Made by a program: the position numbers and the translations under genes. The notes beneath the pieces were generated by a model. It had not been told where the DNA came from. It saw nothing but the letters and a program-made list of their open reading frames with translations, and ran no database searches. From NCBI GenBank assembly GCA_900541415.1, contig UQJP01000010.1, positions 1 to 64,000 of the forward strand: a DNA stretch of 64,000 bases, read 5' to 3'. Shown one piece after another: positions 9,336 through 19,025 of this stretch (position 1 is its first letter; each line of letters starts with the position of its first letter). The stretch is from an uncultured Odoribacter sp. (lineage in GTDB: Bacteria > Bacteroidota > Bacteroidia > Bacteroidales > Marinifilaceae).

Positions 9336-9434
9336 GTTCCCACGTTTATTTTAATGTACAATCACGCTAACGCACGAAAGTAAAGAATTTCTCGCAGGTT
9401 AAAAATTGAAAAATGACTTTTTATTCTCCGACTA

Positions 9435-9465
9435 TTTACTTTTTATCTTTTACTTGTTACCTTTG
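9435..9465 (+). promoter_or_regulatory. Putative leuS promoter
   Basis: TACCTTTG at 9458-9465 is a -7 box; TTTA at 9435-9438, 19 bases upstream, is a near match to the -33 TTTG. The leuS ATG is 36 bases downstream. Confidence 0.6.
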
Positions 9466-9501
9466 TGCCTCAAAATGAAATTATAAACAATTAATTGTAC
9501 C

Positions 9502-12270
9502 ATGGAATATAATTTTAAGGATGTCGAGAAAAAATGGCAGAGCTACTGGAAAGAAAACCAGACCTACAAAGTAGATATTGATTCCTCAAAGCCGAAATAT
9601 TACGTACTGGATATGTTTCCATATCCTTCCGGGGCAGGTCTGCACGTGGGGCATCCGCTCGGTTACATTGCTTCTGATATTTATTCCAGATACAAACGCC
9701 TGAAAGGTTTCAACGTGCTTCACCCGATGGGATTCGATGCTTACGGCCTTCCCGCCGAGCAATATGCTATCCAAACCGGACAACATCCGGCGGTGACCAC
9801 AGAAAAAAACATTGCCCGCTATCGGGAACAGCTGGATAAAATCGGCTTTTCTTTCGACTGGGACAGGGAAGTCAGAACCTGTGAGCCTGAATACTATAAA
9901 TGGACACAATGGGCGTTTATCCAAATGTTCAACCACTGGTTTAACAACGACACTCAAAAAGCCGAGCCTATCGCCCGGCTGGTGGAAACATTCCAGAAAG
10001 AAGGAAACAAGAATGTAAACGCCACAGCTTCCGAAACGCCCATTTTCACGGCAGCGGAATGGAATGCTAAAAGCGACAAAGAAAAACAATCCGTATTATT
10101 AAACTACCGGATTGCTTATCTGGCCGACACGATGGTAAACTGGTGTCCCCAATTGGGAACCGTGCTGGCAAACGACGAAGTGAAAGAAGGGCTTTCCGTG
10201 CGGGGAGGCTACCCGGTGATACAAAAAAACATGCGCCAATGGTCTTTGCGTGTTTCTGCCTATGCACAACGCCTGCTCGACGGATTGGATCAGATCGACT
10301 GGCCCGACTCCCTGAAAGACATCCAACGGAACTGGATCGGACGCTCACAAGGAGCGGACGTTACTTTCGATGTGAAGGATTCCGCTGTGAAACTTCAGAT
10401 ATTCACCACCCGTCCCGACACCATTTACGGGGTTAGTTTCATGGTACTGGCTCCTGAAAGCGATTACGTGAAACAACTGACCACTCCCGCACAAGCCGAT
10501 GCTGTGGCGGAATACCTGGATTACGTTGCCAAACGCACCGAACGCGAACGCCAGAGCGAAGTGAAAACGGTAACCGGGGTATTTTCCGGCTCCTATGCGA
10601 TCAATCCGTTTACCGGTGAAGCGATTCCGGTGTGGATCAGTGAATATGTGTTGGCCGGATATGGAACGGGAGCGATCATGGCCGTTCCGGCACACGATAG
10701 CCGCGACTATGCCTTTGCCCGGAAATTCAACCTGCCGATCGTTCCGGTGATCGATAACGGCCAGGGATGTGATCTGTCCGAAAGTTCCTACGATGCCAAA
10801 GAAGGAAAAATGATAAATAGCACCCTCATCAACGGTATGGACGTGAAAGAGGCTATTAAATTCATTGCTGAAGAAGTTGAAAAAAGAGGGATTGGAAAAA
10901 GCAAGATCAATTACCGCCTGCGCGACGCTATTTTCAGCCGTCAGCGTTACTGGGGAGAACCTTTCCCTGTGTATTACAAGGAGGACATGCCTTACATGCT
11001 GGATGAATCCAAATTACCGCTGGAATTGCCGGAAATCGATAAATATTTACCGACGGAATCGGGCGAGCCTCCATTGGGACGTGCAAAAGATTGGAAAACA
11101 GAAGACGGTTATCCTTTGGAATTAAATACGATGCCGGGATTTGCCGGATCGTCCGCTTATTATTTGCGCTACATGGACCCGCACAATAACAACGCTCTGG
11201 TCAGCAAAACAGCCAACGAATATTGGCGAAATGTCGATCTTTATATGGGAGGTGCGGAACATGCCACGGGACACCTGATCTATTCCCGCTTTTGGAATAT
11301 GTTTTTATATGATCTGGGATTGATCTGCGAACCGGAACCTTTCAAAAAACTGATCAATCAGGGAATGATACAGGGACGGTCGAATTTCGTATATCGCATA
11401 CAGGGTACAAACACGTTTGTTTCCGCCGGATTGAGAGACGGGTATGAAACGACGGAAATACACGTGGATGTGAATATCGTGCGGAACGATGTGCTCGATA
11501 CGGAAGCTTTCCGCCGCTGGATGCCAGACTATGCCAATGCCGAATTTATTTTGGAAGACGACAAATATATTTGCGGCTGGGCGGTTGAAAAAATGTCGAA
11601 ATCCATGTTCAACGTAGTGAATCCCGATGATATTATCGAAGAATTCGGAGCCGACACCCTGCGTTTATATGAAATGTTCCTCGGACCGCTGGAAGCGCAC
11701 AAACCCTGGGATACGCAAGGAATCGACGGTGTTTATAAATTCCTGCGGAAATTCTGGCGTCTGTTCCTCAATGGGGAAGAGTTCGGTGTAAGCGATGAAA
11801 CTCCGAGTAAAGACGAATTGAAAATATTGCACAAAACATTGAAAAAGATTGAATTCGATGTAGAGAATTTTTCTTTCAATACTTCCATTCCGGCTTTCAT
11901 GATCTGTACCAACGAACTTACTGCCTTAAAATGCAATAAACGGGCTATTCTCGAACCTTTAGTGATCGCCATTGCCCCGTATGCACCCCATATTGCCGAA
12001 GAATTATGGCATTTGCTGGGCCACAACGATAGTGTAACGGCAGCCACATTCCCGCAATGGGAAGAAAAATACCTGATTGAAAATTCTTTTGAATATCCGG
12101 TATCGTTCAATGGTAAAGTCCGCTTTAAATTATCGATGCCTTTAACCGCCACCCAGGCAGAGATCGAAGCTGCGGTAAAAGCTGCCCCGGAAGCCGGAAA
12201 ATGGCTGGAAGGTAAAGAAATCCGGAAGATGATTATCGTACCGAATAAAATCGTAAATGTTGTGATCTAA
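9502..12270 (+). CDS. leuS: Leucyl-tRNA synthetase
   Basis: Charges tRNA-Leu with leucine in the cytosol. The class I HIGH motif appears as HVGHPLGY near residue 51 and the KMSKS motif as KMSKSMFNVVNPDD near residue 698. Between them is the CP1 editing domain with TTRPDTIYGVSF, which removes mischarged residues. The anticodon-binding domain follows. 922 residues is somewhat longer than the 860 of E. coli, as usual for Bacteroidota, because of insertions around residues 160-200 and 630-690. It has its own promoter and a strong terminator, so it is probably monocistronic. No Leu-rich leader peptide is present upstream. Confidence 0.97.
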   Translation: MEYNFKDVEKKWQSYWKENQTYKVDIDSSKPKYYVLDMFPYPSGAGLHVGHPLGYIASDIYSRYKRLKGFNVLHPMGFDAYGLPAEQYAIQTGQHPAVTTEKNIARYREQLDKIGFSFDWDREVRTCEPEYYKWTQWAFIQMFNHWFNNDTQKAEPIARLVETFQKEGNKNVNATASETPIFTAAEWNAKSDKEKQSVLLNYRIAYLADTMVNWCPQLGTVLANDEVKEGLSVRGGYPVIQKNMRQWSLRVSAYAQRLLDGLDQIDWPDSLKDIQRNWIGRSQGADVTFDVKDSAVKLQIFTTRPDTIYGVSFMVLAPESDYVKQLTTPAQADAVAEYLDYVAKRTERERQSEVKTVTGVFSGSYAINPFTGEAIPVWISEYVLAGYGTGAIMAVPAHDSRDYAFARKFNLPIVPVIDNGQGCDLSESSYDAKEGKMINSTLINGMDVKEAIKFIAEEVEKRGIGKSKINYRLRDAIFSRQRYWGEPFPVYYKEDMPYMLDESKLPLELPEIDKYLPTESGEPPLGRAKDWKTEDGYPLELNTMPGFAGSSAYYLRYMDPHNNNALVSKTANEYWRNVDLYMGGAEHATGHLIYSRFWNMFLYDLGLICEPEPFKKLINQGMIQGRSNFVYRIQGTNTFVSAGLRDGYETTEIHVDVNIVRNDVLDTEAFRRWMPDYANAEFILEDDKYICGWAVEKMSKSMFNVVNPDDIIEEFGADTLRLYEMFLGPLEAHKPWDTQGIDGVYKFLRKFWRLFLNGEEFGVSDETPSKDELKILHKTLKKIEFDVENFSFNTSIPAFMICTNELTALKCNKRAILEPLVIAIAPYAPHIAEELWHLLGHNDSVTAATFPQWEEKYLIENSFEYPVSFNGKVRFKLSMPLTATQAEIEAAVKAAPEAGKWLEGKEIRKMIIVPNKIVNVVI

Positions 12271-12291
12271 ATCTGGTAAATTTCCATATAT

Positions 12292-12325
12292 AAAGGGCAT
12301 CTTACGAAAGATGCCCTTTATTTTT
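12292..12325 (+). terminator. Intrinsic terminator of leuS
   Basis: AAAGGGCATCTT and AAGATGCCCTTT form a perfect 12-pair stem with loop ACGA, followed by ATTTTT. Confidence 0.9.
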
Positions 12326-12512
12326 ACCCAAAAATTACGCTTACTGCTTCAAAAACCCCAATCCCGTTCCTGACAGACTTTCGGGAACGGCCTTTCCGAT
12401 TCTTAAACTCAAATCCCTATCCCCTCAATTTAAGCCGTAATAACGTTTTTAAGGCAGTTCCGATGGCAAAACCACCATTCACCTATCGAACGGTTTTTAT
12501 TTGTAAAAAAGG

Positions 12513-12911
12513 CTATTGGGGGACATTAGGGTCTGCATTTTTGTCTTTACGGGCATTGGGAACAATAAAAATAACACTGCAAGTCCCTATAACGCCCAAT
12601 ACGAACAAAAGAATCCGCACATGAAGGTTTTCGATAAAGCAAAAAGCCGACAAGCAAATCATACCCCACATACAGACAATGGAAATCGTTTTTGAAAGAA
12701 TACCCACCCCTTGCTTCGACTCATAGTGGCGAATATATTTCCCCAGCCAACGGGAGCGGTGAAGCCAGTCGTGAAGCCTTTTCGAACTTTTATAAAACAA
12801 CCAGGAACTCAACAATAAAAAGGGGGTTGTAGGCAGTCCGGGAATAAAAATCCCAATAATCCCCAGCACAATCGAAATAATTCCGATAATAATATAGATT
12901 GTATTACGCAT
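12513..12911 (-). CDS. DUF454 (YbaN family) inner membrane protein
   Basis: A 132-residue integral membrane protein with helices near residues 4-24, 28-45 and 75-115. The family signature is visible: GIIGIFIPGLPTTPFLLLSSWLFYKSS followed by LHDWLHRSRWLGKYIRHYE. DUF454 proteins are widespread and of unknown function. It follows the dus gene by five bases on the same strand and is probably cotranscribed with it. An imperfect hairpin (CCGTTCC ... GGAACGG, 12375-12396) lies downstream and may end the transcript. Confidence 0.8.
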   Translation of the reverse strand: MRNTIYIIIGIISIVLGIIGIFIPGLPTTPFLLLSSWLFYKSSKRLHDWLHRSRWLGKYIRHYESKQGVGILSKTISIVCMWGMICLSAFCFIENLHVRILLFVLGVIGTCSVIFIVPNARKDKNADPNVPQ

Positions 12912-12916
12912 CGTTT

Positions 12917-13882
12917 TTACAAAATAGAAAATGATTGCCCGAAAATCCCATTCACCACAGCGGTATATTCTGACAACTTATTCGATTTTTTTATTTTTTT
13001 CAAAGCTTTCCGGTCTGTCTCCGGTAAAAAATACTCCCACAATGTTTTCATCTTCGTCAGGAGTTGATTTTCCCCCTGAAGACGCTCCGAATAGGCCGAA
13101 AACAAGGTGGCATGGAAACCGGAAAAGAGGGACATACGTTCTTTTTCTGAAAATGTTTCATTTTTCGTAAACTCTTTTGCCAACAAGGGCGAAGAAACCA
13201 AACCACGACCCACAGACACTCCCCTGAGCAAAGGAAATTTCACCAAAATCTGTTTACATTCTTCCCCTGTTTTTAAATCGCCGTTATAAAAAAGCGGATG
13301 TTTACAGACCTCATAAAAATGCCGGAAAGCCTCCACATCCGGCACTCCTTTATACTGCTGTTTGCCCAATCTGGCGTGAAGTGTGATGTGGCTTAGGCGA
13401 AGATTATTTATTATATCTGCCAACACCATACATTCGCCTTGATTTTCCCACCCCAAACGCATTTTTAAAGAAAATTCCATCTGAGGGTACTCATTCAGGG
13501 TGTTCAAAGTTTCCTGCACCAGTTCCGGATAGGGCAACATGCCGGATCCTTTTTTCTTTCCGGCAATCATCGGAAAAGGACACCCCATATTAATATCGGC
13601 CGCTGCATATCCCTTTGACAACAAAAGTTCCGCCAATAAACGGAATTCCTCCGGAGAGCCGGGTAATATCTGGGGGATCAGGCGGGACACGGTATTATTC
13701 TCCGGCTCTATATCCCGAAGGTCACGATTCCGGAACATATTCCGGCCTTCCACCCGGATAAAGGGAGTGTAATAGGCCGTAATCCCCCCGAAGAAAGAAT
13801 CGTAAGCATTCCTGAAAACCGCGTCCGTATAGCCTTGTAAAGGGGCAAAATGAATCTCGTAAGGGCAATTTGTATCTTCCAT
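12917..13882 (-). CDS. tRNA-dihydrouridine synthase family protein
   Basis: A flavoenzyme that reduces uridines in tRNA D-loops. The 321-residue product has the Dus fold: FAPLQGYTDAVFR at the N-terminus (FMN site), the catalytic Cys in INMGCPFPMIAGKKKGSGML, SLKMRLGW, HARLGKQQYKG and NGDLKT before VGRGL, all FMN-barrel motifs in order. It differs clearly from the second homolog at 54162-55139 (dusB-like), so the two probably modify different positions. The exact target position is not decidable here. It heads a two-gene unit with the DUF454 gene. Confidence 0.88.
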   Translation of the reverse strand: MEDTNCPYEIHFAPLQGYTDAVFRNAYDSFFGGITAYYTPFIRVEGRNMFRNRDLRDIEPENNTVSRLIPQILPGSPEEFRLLAELLLSKGYAAADINMGCPFPMIAGKKKGSGMLPYPELVQETLNTLNEYPQMEFSLKMRLGWENQGECMVLADIINNLRLSHITLHARLGKQQYKGVPDVEAFRHFYEVCKHPLFYNGDLKTGEECKQILVKFPLLRGVSVGRGLVSSPLLAKEFTKNETFSEKERMSLFSGFHATLFSAYSERLQGENQLLTKMKTLWEYFLPETDRKALKKIKKSNKLSEYTAVVNGIFGQSFSIL

Positions 13883-14014
13883 CCATCATTATTTTCGTAT
13901 CCAAAGGTAACACAATCAAAAGCTAAAATTGAAAAACACAAAATGAAAAATCAGAAATTATTCTTACTATTGTAGCCTACAAAGTGTAGAATCAATTATT
14001 TAAACAACAATTTC

Positions 14015-14536
14015 ATGAAAAAATTATTTATTTTATCCACCCTGCTTCTGGCGTTTTTGGCAAGCCATGCCCAGGAAGACGACCGGGGATATATTGTAAA
14101 AGTAGGCCAGCAGGCTCCGGACATAGACATCCTATATACAGACGGCACTCAAAAAAAACTGTCCGATTTCCGGGGTAAAACGGTCATGCTCCAATTCACC
14201 GCAAGCTGGTGCGGAGTGTGCCGGAAAGAAATGCCCTTCATCGAAAAAGACATTCAACAGAAGTATAAGGACAATCCGGACTTTGTGCTAATCGGAATCG
14301 ATTTGAAAGAAAGCAAGGAAAAGACCATTCAATTTGCAAAAGACTTAAAGATCACTTATCCGCTGACTCTCGACCCGGAAGGAAAAGCTTTCTATACCTA
14401 TGCGGCACAAGGAGCAGGCGTAACACGAAATATCATCATCGACAAGAACGGAAAGATTGTTTACCTGACCCGCCTTTACACTCCAGAGGAGTTCAACGGA
14501 ATGTTACAGGAAATCAAAAAACAAGTAGGCCGATAA
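14015..14536 (+). CDS. TlpA/ResA-like thioredoxin-fold protein
   Basis: The 173-residue product has a signal peptide ending at ASHAQ (residue 20) and a TlpA-type thioredoxin domain with the redox motif WCGVC (Cys66, Cys69), so it acts in the periplasm. The ADP-type insert and cis-Pro region are replaced by the family-typical AGVTRNIIIDKNGKIVYLTR. Such proteins reduce or isomerise disulfides, for example for cytochrome maturation, or act as peroxidase-like reductants; the partner is not shown. It is a single gene, and a hairpin follows at 14620. Confidence 0.85.
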   Translation: MKKLFILSTLLLAFLASHAQEDDRGYIVKVGQQAPDIDILYTDGTQKKLSDFRGKTVMLQFTASWCGVCRKEMPFIEKDIQQKYKDNPDFVLIGIDLKESKEKTIQFAKDLKITYPLTLDPEGKAFYTYAAQGAGVTRNIIIDKNGKIVYLTRLYTPEEFNGMLQEIKKQVGR

Positions 14537-14619
14537 AAACCGCGCTGGAATTTCGGTACATCCCCCATCCCCGGTAGTCATCCGGCAGGGAACAGCGACA
14601 GGGATTAAATATGAAAATT

Positions 14620-14650
14620 CCCCCGGAAATTGTTAGCAAATTTCCGGGGG
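14620..14650. terminator. Bidirectional hairpin between TlpA-like and S41 protease genes
   Basis: CCCCCGGAAATT and AATTTCCGGGGG form a perfect 12-pair stem with loop GTTAGCA, placed between two convergent gene ends. T tracts on both sides are short, so it may work as a weak terminator both ways. Confidence 0.7.
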
Positions 14651-14671
14651 CATCTATTATTTACCCAATGT

Positions 14672-16300
14672 TTAGTCTTGTTCCAAAGTTACGACAGAAC
14701 TGCTTCCAAGGGCTTTTTCCAATGTATTATCCTTTAATCCATAGATCGGATAAAAACCGTCGTCATCCAGCACAAACAAACCGATAAACGACTTCACGGT
14801 AATATCCATAATGCTGCGGGAAGTGCGGATACCTTTGGCATCCGGTTTGATTCCCCGTTTTTCCGCATAAGCCACCAAGCCGTCCACCAGATTGAATTTA
14901 TCCAGATATTTCAAAAGCTGCTTATAATCCTTTATCCCCTTCATTTCCGCGCGGTGCTGATCAACAAAGCTGATTGCATATTCATACATGGTCCGCGTAC
15001 GATCCAGCTGATTCAGGTATCTGGAACCTCCCACGGTATCGGCAGGGATAAACAAATCGGGCATCACTCCTCCTCCGCCATACACCGTACGTCCGCCCAC
15101 AGTTTGGTATTTCAATGCCTCATCGAAATGAATGCTGTCTTTCTGTTCGAACTCCCCATGCAGCAAACGCTCGTTCAGGTCATTGTAATACTTTTCTTTT
15201 CCCTGATCGTAAGGCTTTTGTATCAACCTGCCGGAAGGAATATAATAGCGGGCAACCGTCAGCCGCAAAGCCGAGCCATCGGGCAAAGGACGCTGTTCCT
15301 GCACAAACCCTTTCCCAAACGAACGCCTTCCGATAATTACACCCCGGTCGTTATCTTGTATCGCTCCAGCGAAAATCTCACTGGCCGAAGCACTCAATTC
15401 ATTAATCAGCACAGATATGGGCAAATCCTGATATTTCCCTTTCCCGTTAGAATTGTAATCCACCCGGGGGGATGCCTTTCCCTGAGTATAAAGAATCAAT
15501 TTCTGGTCGGGTAAAAACTCATTGATCATCCGTATTGCAATCGGTAAAATACCACCTTCGTTCCATCGCAAATCCACGATCAGGCGTTTCATGCCCTGCT
15601 TCTGTAAAGTATCGAGAGCCGCCACAAATTCGTTATAAGTATTCATACCGAACACTTTCACTTTCACATATCCGGTGGTGTCGTCGGCCATGTATGCCAC
15701 ATCCACGCTTTTCACCGGAATCGTTCCCCGCACAATATCTTTAACGATAGGCTCTTTCTCGCCATGCCGCACAATCGTCAGCTTTACCTCCGAACCTATT
15801 TCTCCCCGCATCATTTTCATGATCTTATCCGTATCCATTTTCCGTCCGGCAACAATCGTGTCGTTCACCTTCACAATACGGTCGCCGTCCTGTATGCCCG
15901 CCTGCTCGGAAGGGCCGCCGGGAACAACCTTCACCACCATCACCGTATCCCGGTATTTGTAGAATTGTACGCCTATTCCCCCGAAATTTCCCGCCATCTC
16001 TTCGTTCACCCTCGGCATATCTTTAGCCGGAATATATACGGTATGAGGATCGAGGTCTTTAATCAGCAAAGGAATCGCCTCTTCTTCGATCTTCTTAATA
16101 TCCACCGTGTCCACATAGGAATAATTGATCATATTCATAATCATATCCAATTTACTCCCCTGCACAGGCAGAAATCCTCCCCCCTGTTGTCCTCCCACGA
16201 TAGGATTACGTGAAAAAAGAGAATTGATAAACATTCCCAACACAATAGCCAGCGCAATAATCACCGGCATCATAATCACTTTTAACTTGTTATTATACAT
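14672..16300 (-). CDS. S41 family C-terminal processing protease
   Basis: A serine protease of the CtpA/Prc type acting in the periplasm. The 542-residue product has one N-terminal membrane anchor (residues 9-29), a PDZ domain (about 105-185, GGIGVQFYKY to EPIVK), and the S41 catalytic core. The Ser cluster SASASE is at 303-308 and the Lys of SFGKG at 330, which form the Ser/Lys dyad. A C-terminal extension of about 130 residues follows. Such proteases cut exported proteins from their C-terminal end. It lies 17 bases after the deaminase gene and appears to be the third gene of a unit with the polyprenyl synthase and deaminase. Confidence 0.92.
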   Translation of the reverse strand: MYNNKLKVIMMPVIIALAIVLGMFINSLFSRNPIVGGQQGGGFLPVQGSKLDMIMNMINYSYVDTVDIKKIEEEAIPLLIKDLDPHTVYIPAKDMPRVNEEMAGNFGGIGVQFYKYRDTVMVVKVVPGGPSEQAGIQDGDRIVKVNDTIVAGRKMDTDKIMKMMRGEIGSEVKLTIVRHGEKEPIVKDIVRGTIPVKSVDVAYMADDTTGYVKVKVFGMNTYNEFVAALDTLQKQGMKRLIVDLRWNEGGILPIAIRMINEFLPDQKLILYTQGKASPRVDYNSNGKGKYQDLPISVLINELSASASEIFAGAIQDNDRGVIIGRRSFGKGFVQEQRPLPDGSALRLTVARYYIPSGRLIQKPYDQGKEKYYNDLNERLLHGEFEQKDSIHFDEALKYQTVGGRTVYGGGGVMPDLFIPADTVGGSRYLNQLDRTRTMYEYAISFVDQHRAEMKGIKDYKQLLKYLDKFNLVDGLVAYAEKRGIKPDAKGIRTSRSIMDITVKSFIGLFVLDDDGFYPIYGLKDNTLEKALGSSSVVTLEQD

Positions 16301-16317
16301 TGCTTTTCTTGTCAGTT

Positions 16318-16755
16318 TTAAATTTCAATTAAATCAACCTCGACCCCGGCTTTTTGTAACAAATCGATTCCATCGCAATAGCGGTACATTTCCGAATAAA
16401 CCACCCGCCTAATCCCTGCCTGAATGATCAGTTTAGCACATTCGATACAAGGGGAAGCGGTCACATAAAGCGTTGCTCCCTCACTACTATTGTTGGATTT
16501 CGCCATTTTCGTTATAGCATTCGCTTCAGCATGCAAAACATAAGGTTTTGTACGTCCTTCTTCATCCTCACAAAGATTCTCAAAACCGGAAGGCGTGCCA
16601 TTATACCCATCGGATATAATAGATTTGTCTTTCACAATCAAAGCCCCGACCTGCCTGCGCTCACAGTATGAATTTTCAGACCAGATACGTGCCATTCGCA
16701 AATACCTTTTGTCGAGCAGCTTTTGTTTTGATGACTCTTCCATAATGTTTATCAT
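16318..16755 (-). CDS. dCMP deaminase family protein
   Basis: A zinc-dependent cytidine/deoxycytidylate deaminase. The 145-residue product has the HAE motif (His75, Glu77) and PCIEC (Cys103, Cys106), the full zinc and proton-shuttle set. The closest pattern is ComEB/dCMP deaminase, which makes dUMP from dCMP for thymidylate synthesis. Its ATG overlaps the TGA of the upstream polyprenyl synthase gene (ATGA, 16755-16752), so translation is probably coupled. A second in-frame ATG at 16743 is possible. Confidence 0.88.
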   Translation of the reverse strand: MINIMEESSKQKLLDKRYLRMARIWSENSYCERRQVGALIVKDKSIISDGYNGTPSGFENLCEDEEGRTKPYVLHAEANAITKMAKSNNSSEGATLYVTASPCIECAKLIIQAGIRRVVYSEMYRYCDGIDLLQKAGVEVDLIEI

Positions 16756-17729
16756 TTTTTACGGTCGCCGATATAATCTATCATATCCCGGAAATTCACT
16801 TTCCGTTCTTCCGGCACATCGATTTTTTCAAGTGCCAGACGACTTTTCTCCATATAATCATCCACCACCTTCATAACGGCTTCTTTCACTCCGGCACGAT
16901 TGTAAATTTCCGTCACAGCCTGAATTTTTTCCTGCGGATCAAAATTCTTTTTAACCAGCCATTCCTGCAATAAAGCCCGGTCGCTCTCTCCCGCCAATTC
17001 TAACGCTTTTATCAGCAAATAGGTTTTCTTATTGCATAAAATATCCCCTCCGATCTTCTTTCCGAACTCTTCCGTGTTTCCATATACATCCAGGTAATCG
17101 TCCTGCAATTGGAAAACCAATCCCAGGTATCCCCCGAAATCGTAAAGGGCCTTGTATTCATGTTCGGGCGCTCCGGCTATCAATGCCCCGTGCCGCATAC
17201 TCCCGGCAATCAGTACCGAAGTTTTCAGGTAGATCATGTGAAGATACTCTTCTTCGGTCACATCGTTACGGGTTTCAAATTCCATATCGTACTGTTGTCC
17301 TTTGCAAACATCCATCGCCACCTGGTTAAATCCGTCGATAACCTGCCGCAAATAACGGTCTTCGCAAGTCTCAACATATTTATAGGCCGTGATAGCGGCA
17401 GCATCCCCACTCAAAATAGCCACATTGCTATTCCATTTTTTATGAACGCTCAACCGCCCCCGGCGCAATTCCGCATCGTCCATCACATCGTCGTGCAAAA
17501 GGGTGTAATTATGGAATATCTCTATCCCGATGGCCGACTTTAATGCTTTTTCTATATCGTCACGATAAAGGTTATAGGCCATCAATGCCAACACAGGCCG
17601 CAGCCTTTTTCCTCCATCTTCTAAAATATATTGAATCGGTTCGAACAAAGAATATGGTTGTTCCACATATTCCTGCTTCTGTAACTCCGCATTTACGATT
17701 TCTCTTAATTGGTCTATTGAATACATCAC
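16752..17729 (-). CDS. Polyprenyl (isoprenyl) diphosphate synthase
   Basis: Condenses isopentenyl diphosphate with allylic diphosphates to make isoprenoid chains, for quinones or carrier lipids. The 325-residue product has the first Asp-rich motif DDVMD at residues 80-84 and the second, DDYLD, at 210-214, with GGKRLRPVL before the first and QYDMEFE between. Both motifs are intact. Chain length cannot be told from motif inspection. It is the first gene of a three-gene minus-strand unit with the deaminase (4-base overlap) and the S41 protease. dxs, an upstream isoprenoid gene, is at 44963. Confidence 0.9.
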   Translation of the reverse strand: MMYSIDQLREIVNAELQKQEYVEQPYSLFEPIQYILEDGGKRLRPVLALMAYNLYRDDIEKALKSAIGIEIFHNYTLLHDDVMDDAELRRGRLSVHKKWNSNVAILSGDAAAITAYKYVETCEDRYLRQVIDGFNQVAMDVCKGQQYDMEFETRNDVTEEEYLHMIYLKTSVLIAGSMRHGALIAGAPEHEYKALYDFGGYLGLVFQLQDDYLDVYGNTEEFGKKIGGDILCNKKTYLLIKALELAGESDRALLQEWLVKKNFDPQEKIQAVTEIYNRAGVKEAVMKVVDDYMEKSRLALEKIDVPEERKVNFRDMIDYIGDRKK

Positions 17730-18121
17730 GCTGGTTTTTCTATGCTATAAATTCATTTTATTTAGAAAGCTGCTAATTTAATAAAAAAGTAAAGGTAATC
17801 TTTCACTTACCTTATTTTTATTTCCTCCCCGTTCAGAGGTCTCCGGGCATAAAAAATATTTTCCGGCATCCGAACCCGAAAAAATAAAAACAGAACATTC
17901 CACCATTTATACCCCGCATTTTGTCATATTTTTCTCAGCCGTTCCCCTGTCGGTACATCAGCCAACAAACCGCAATAAAAAATAAAGGAAATAAGTCCGC
18001 CGATGTTCCGGAAAAATGTATAGTTTCGCCTTTCGGAAAATACAGGTATATAGGCTATTTCACCGAACAATCGAAAACCTCTCGAAATCATGTTTTTATT
18101 AAATTTTATACACATACGACT
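17730..18121. other. Divergent intergenic region
   Basis: About 390 bases without a convincing gene. A perfect inverted repeat AAGGTAA / TTACCTT at 17792-17813 is followed by ATTTTTATTT; it could be an operator upstream of the polyprenyl synthase gene or a terminator remnant. An in-frame extension of the lipoprotein frame back to 17921 has polar, low-quality sequence and is not taken as coding. Confidence 0.5.
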
Positions 18122-18598
18122 ATGAAATATTTATTCTTTGCTATTCTTTCAATGACCGTTCTTTGCGCCGGATGTCAGGACGATTCCGAAGATCACGATG
18201 AAAATTCCCAGGACGACTTACAAATAGCATTGTACGACAAAAATAAAGAGGCAATAGCTTACATCGATTACAGCGACGAAGCCACCATATACACGTTTGA
18301 AGGAGAGCCCGTTGCCTACATCGAATCGAAAGAGCAAGTTTACGGTTTTAATGGAAAACTCTTAGGATGGTACTCGGAAGGAGTTCTGTATGATAACACT
18401 TGCCACGCTGTCGGGGCAAAACACGGAATAGCAAGAGGGGGAATAAATACCGTAGTGACACGTCTTGAGAAGATAAAAGGGGTGAAACAAGAGAAACCGA
18501 TTAAGCCCGTCAAGGGAAATGACTTTGCCTCTCCTGCCCTGTTAGACAGCTGGAGTGAAACAAGCCTGACGGATTTTTTTGCCTCCGGGAAAAAATAA
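18122..18598 (+). CDS. Small lipoprotein, possibly a 4-fold beta flower domain
   Basis: From the ATG at 18122 the product is 158 residues and starts with a lipoprotein signal, VLCAGC with Cys18, followed by an acidic linker (DDSEDHDENSQDD). The frame is open 67 codons further upstream, but a lipoprotein signal would not sit in the middle of a protein. The core has short beta repeats of the type IAYIDYS / VAYIESK / YGFNGKLLGWY, which resemble the 4-fold beta flower domain. The C-terminus is Lys/Ser-rich without a known domain. Function is unknown. A GC-rich hairpin follows at 18630-18661. Confidence 0.65.
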   Translation: MKYLFFAILSMTVLCAGCQDDSEDHDENSQDDLQIALYDKNKEAIAYIDYSDEATIYTFEGEPVAYIESKEQVYGFNGKLLGWYSEGVLYDNTCHAVGAKHGIARGGINTVVTRLEKIKGVKQEKPIKPVKGNDFASPALLDSWSETSLTDFFASGKK

Positions 18599-18722
18599 AA
18601 AAACAAGGGGATCATCATTCCTGCCTCCCTGTTGCCGCTTGTCCGGCTATAACGGCAGGGAGTATCCGTCACTATGTTTTACAAAGAACAAAGGCAGGAT
18701 ATAGGAAGAATTTTGCCAGAAT

Positions 18723-18750
18723 AAAAAAACCGGATTACTCCGGTTTTCTT
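18723..18750 (-). terminator. Intrinsic terminator of tRNA-Arg
   Basis: On the minus strand AAAACCGGA, loop GTAA, TCCGGTTTT, followed by more T residues. It starts four bases after the encoded CCA end. Confidence 0.85.
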
Positions 18751-18753
18751 CAC

Positions 18754-18828
18754 TGGTAGTCGAGCCGGGAATCGAACCCGAATCTAAAGTTTAGGAAACT
18801 TCCGTTCTATCCATTGAACTACTCAACC
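18754..18828 (-). tRNA. tRNA-Arg (anticodon CCU)
   Basis: The 75-base gene folds as a cloverleaf. Acceptor GGTTGAG pairs with CTCGACT (two wobble pairs), the D stem GTTC pairs with GAAC, and the anticodon stem GAAGT pairs with ACTTT around loop TTCCTAA, giving anticodon CCU. The T arm is TCGGG-TTCGATT-CCCGG. The discriminator A is followed by an encoded CCA. It decodes AGG codons. Confidence 0.95.
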
Positions 18829-19025
18829 ATCATTTGCGTGCAAAAGTAGTAAATTTATCGGAAAGTGGAAAAGAGAAAGAGAGGTAAAAATATTTTGGTG
18901 ATACCATCGTGCTAAATAAACCTCTTCCCCACACCGCCGGATTCATGGAAAATGTCCTGCCAAACAGCCAATACCGTAAAGTTTTATACCTTTGCCGAAA
19001 ATAAATATTACAAATAAAACAAGTC

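Larger units (their letters stand above)
18599..19025. other. Intergenic region holding a hairpin, a terminator and tRNA-Arg
   Basis: It contains a hairpin at 18630-18661 (CTCCCT ... AGGGAG, with an inner GCCG/CGGC), probably ending the lipoprotein transcript, then tRNA-Arg on the minus strand with its terminator. TACCTTTG at 18987-18994 is a likely -7 box for dtd. Confidence 0.6.
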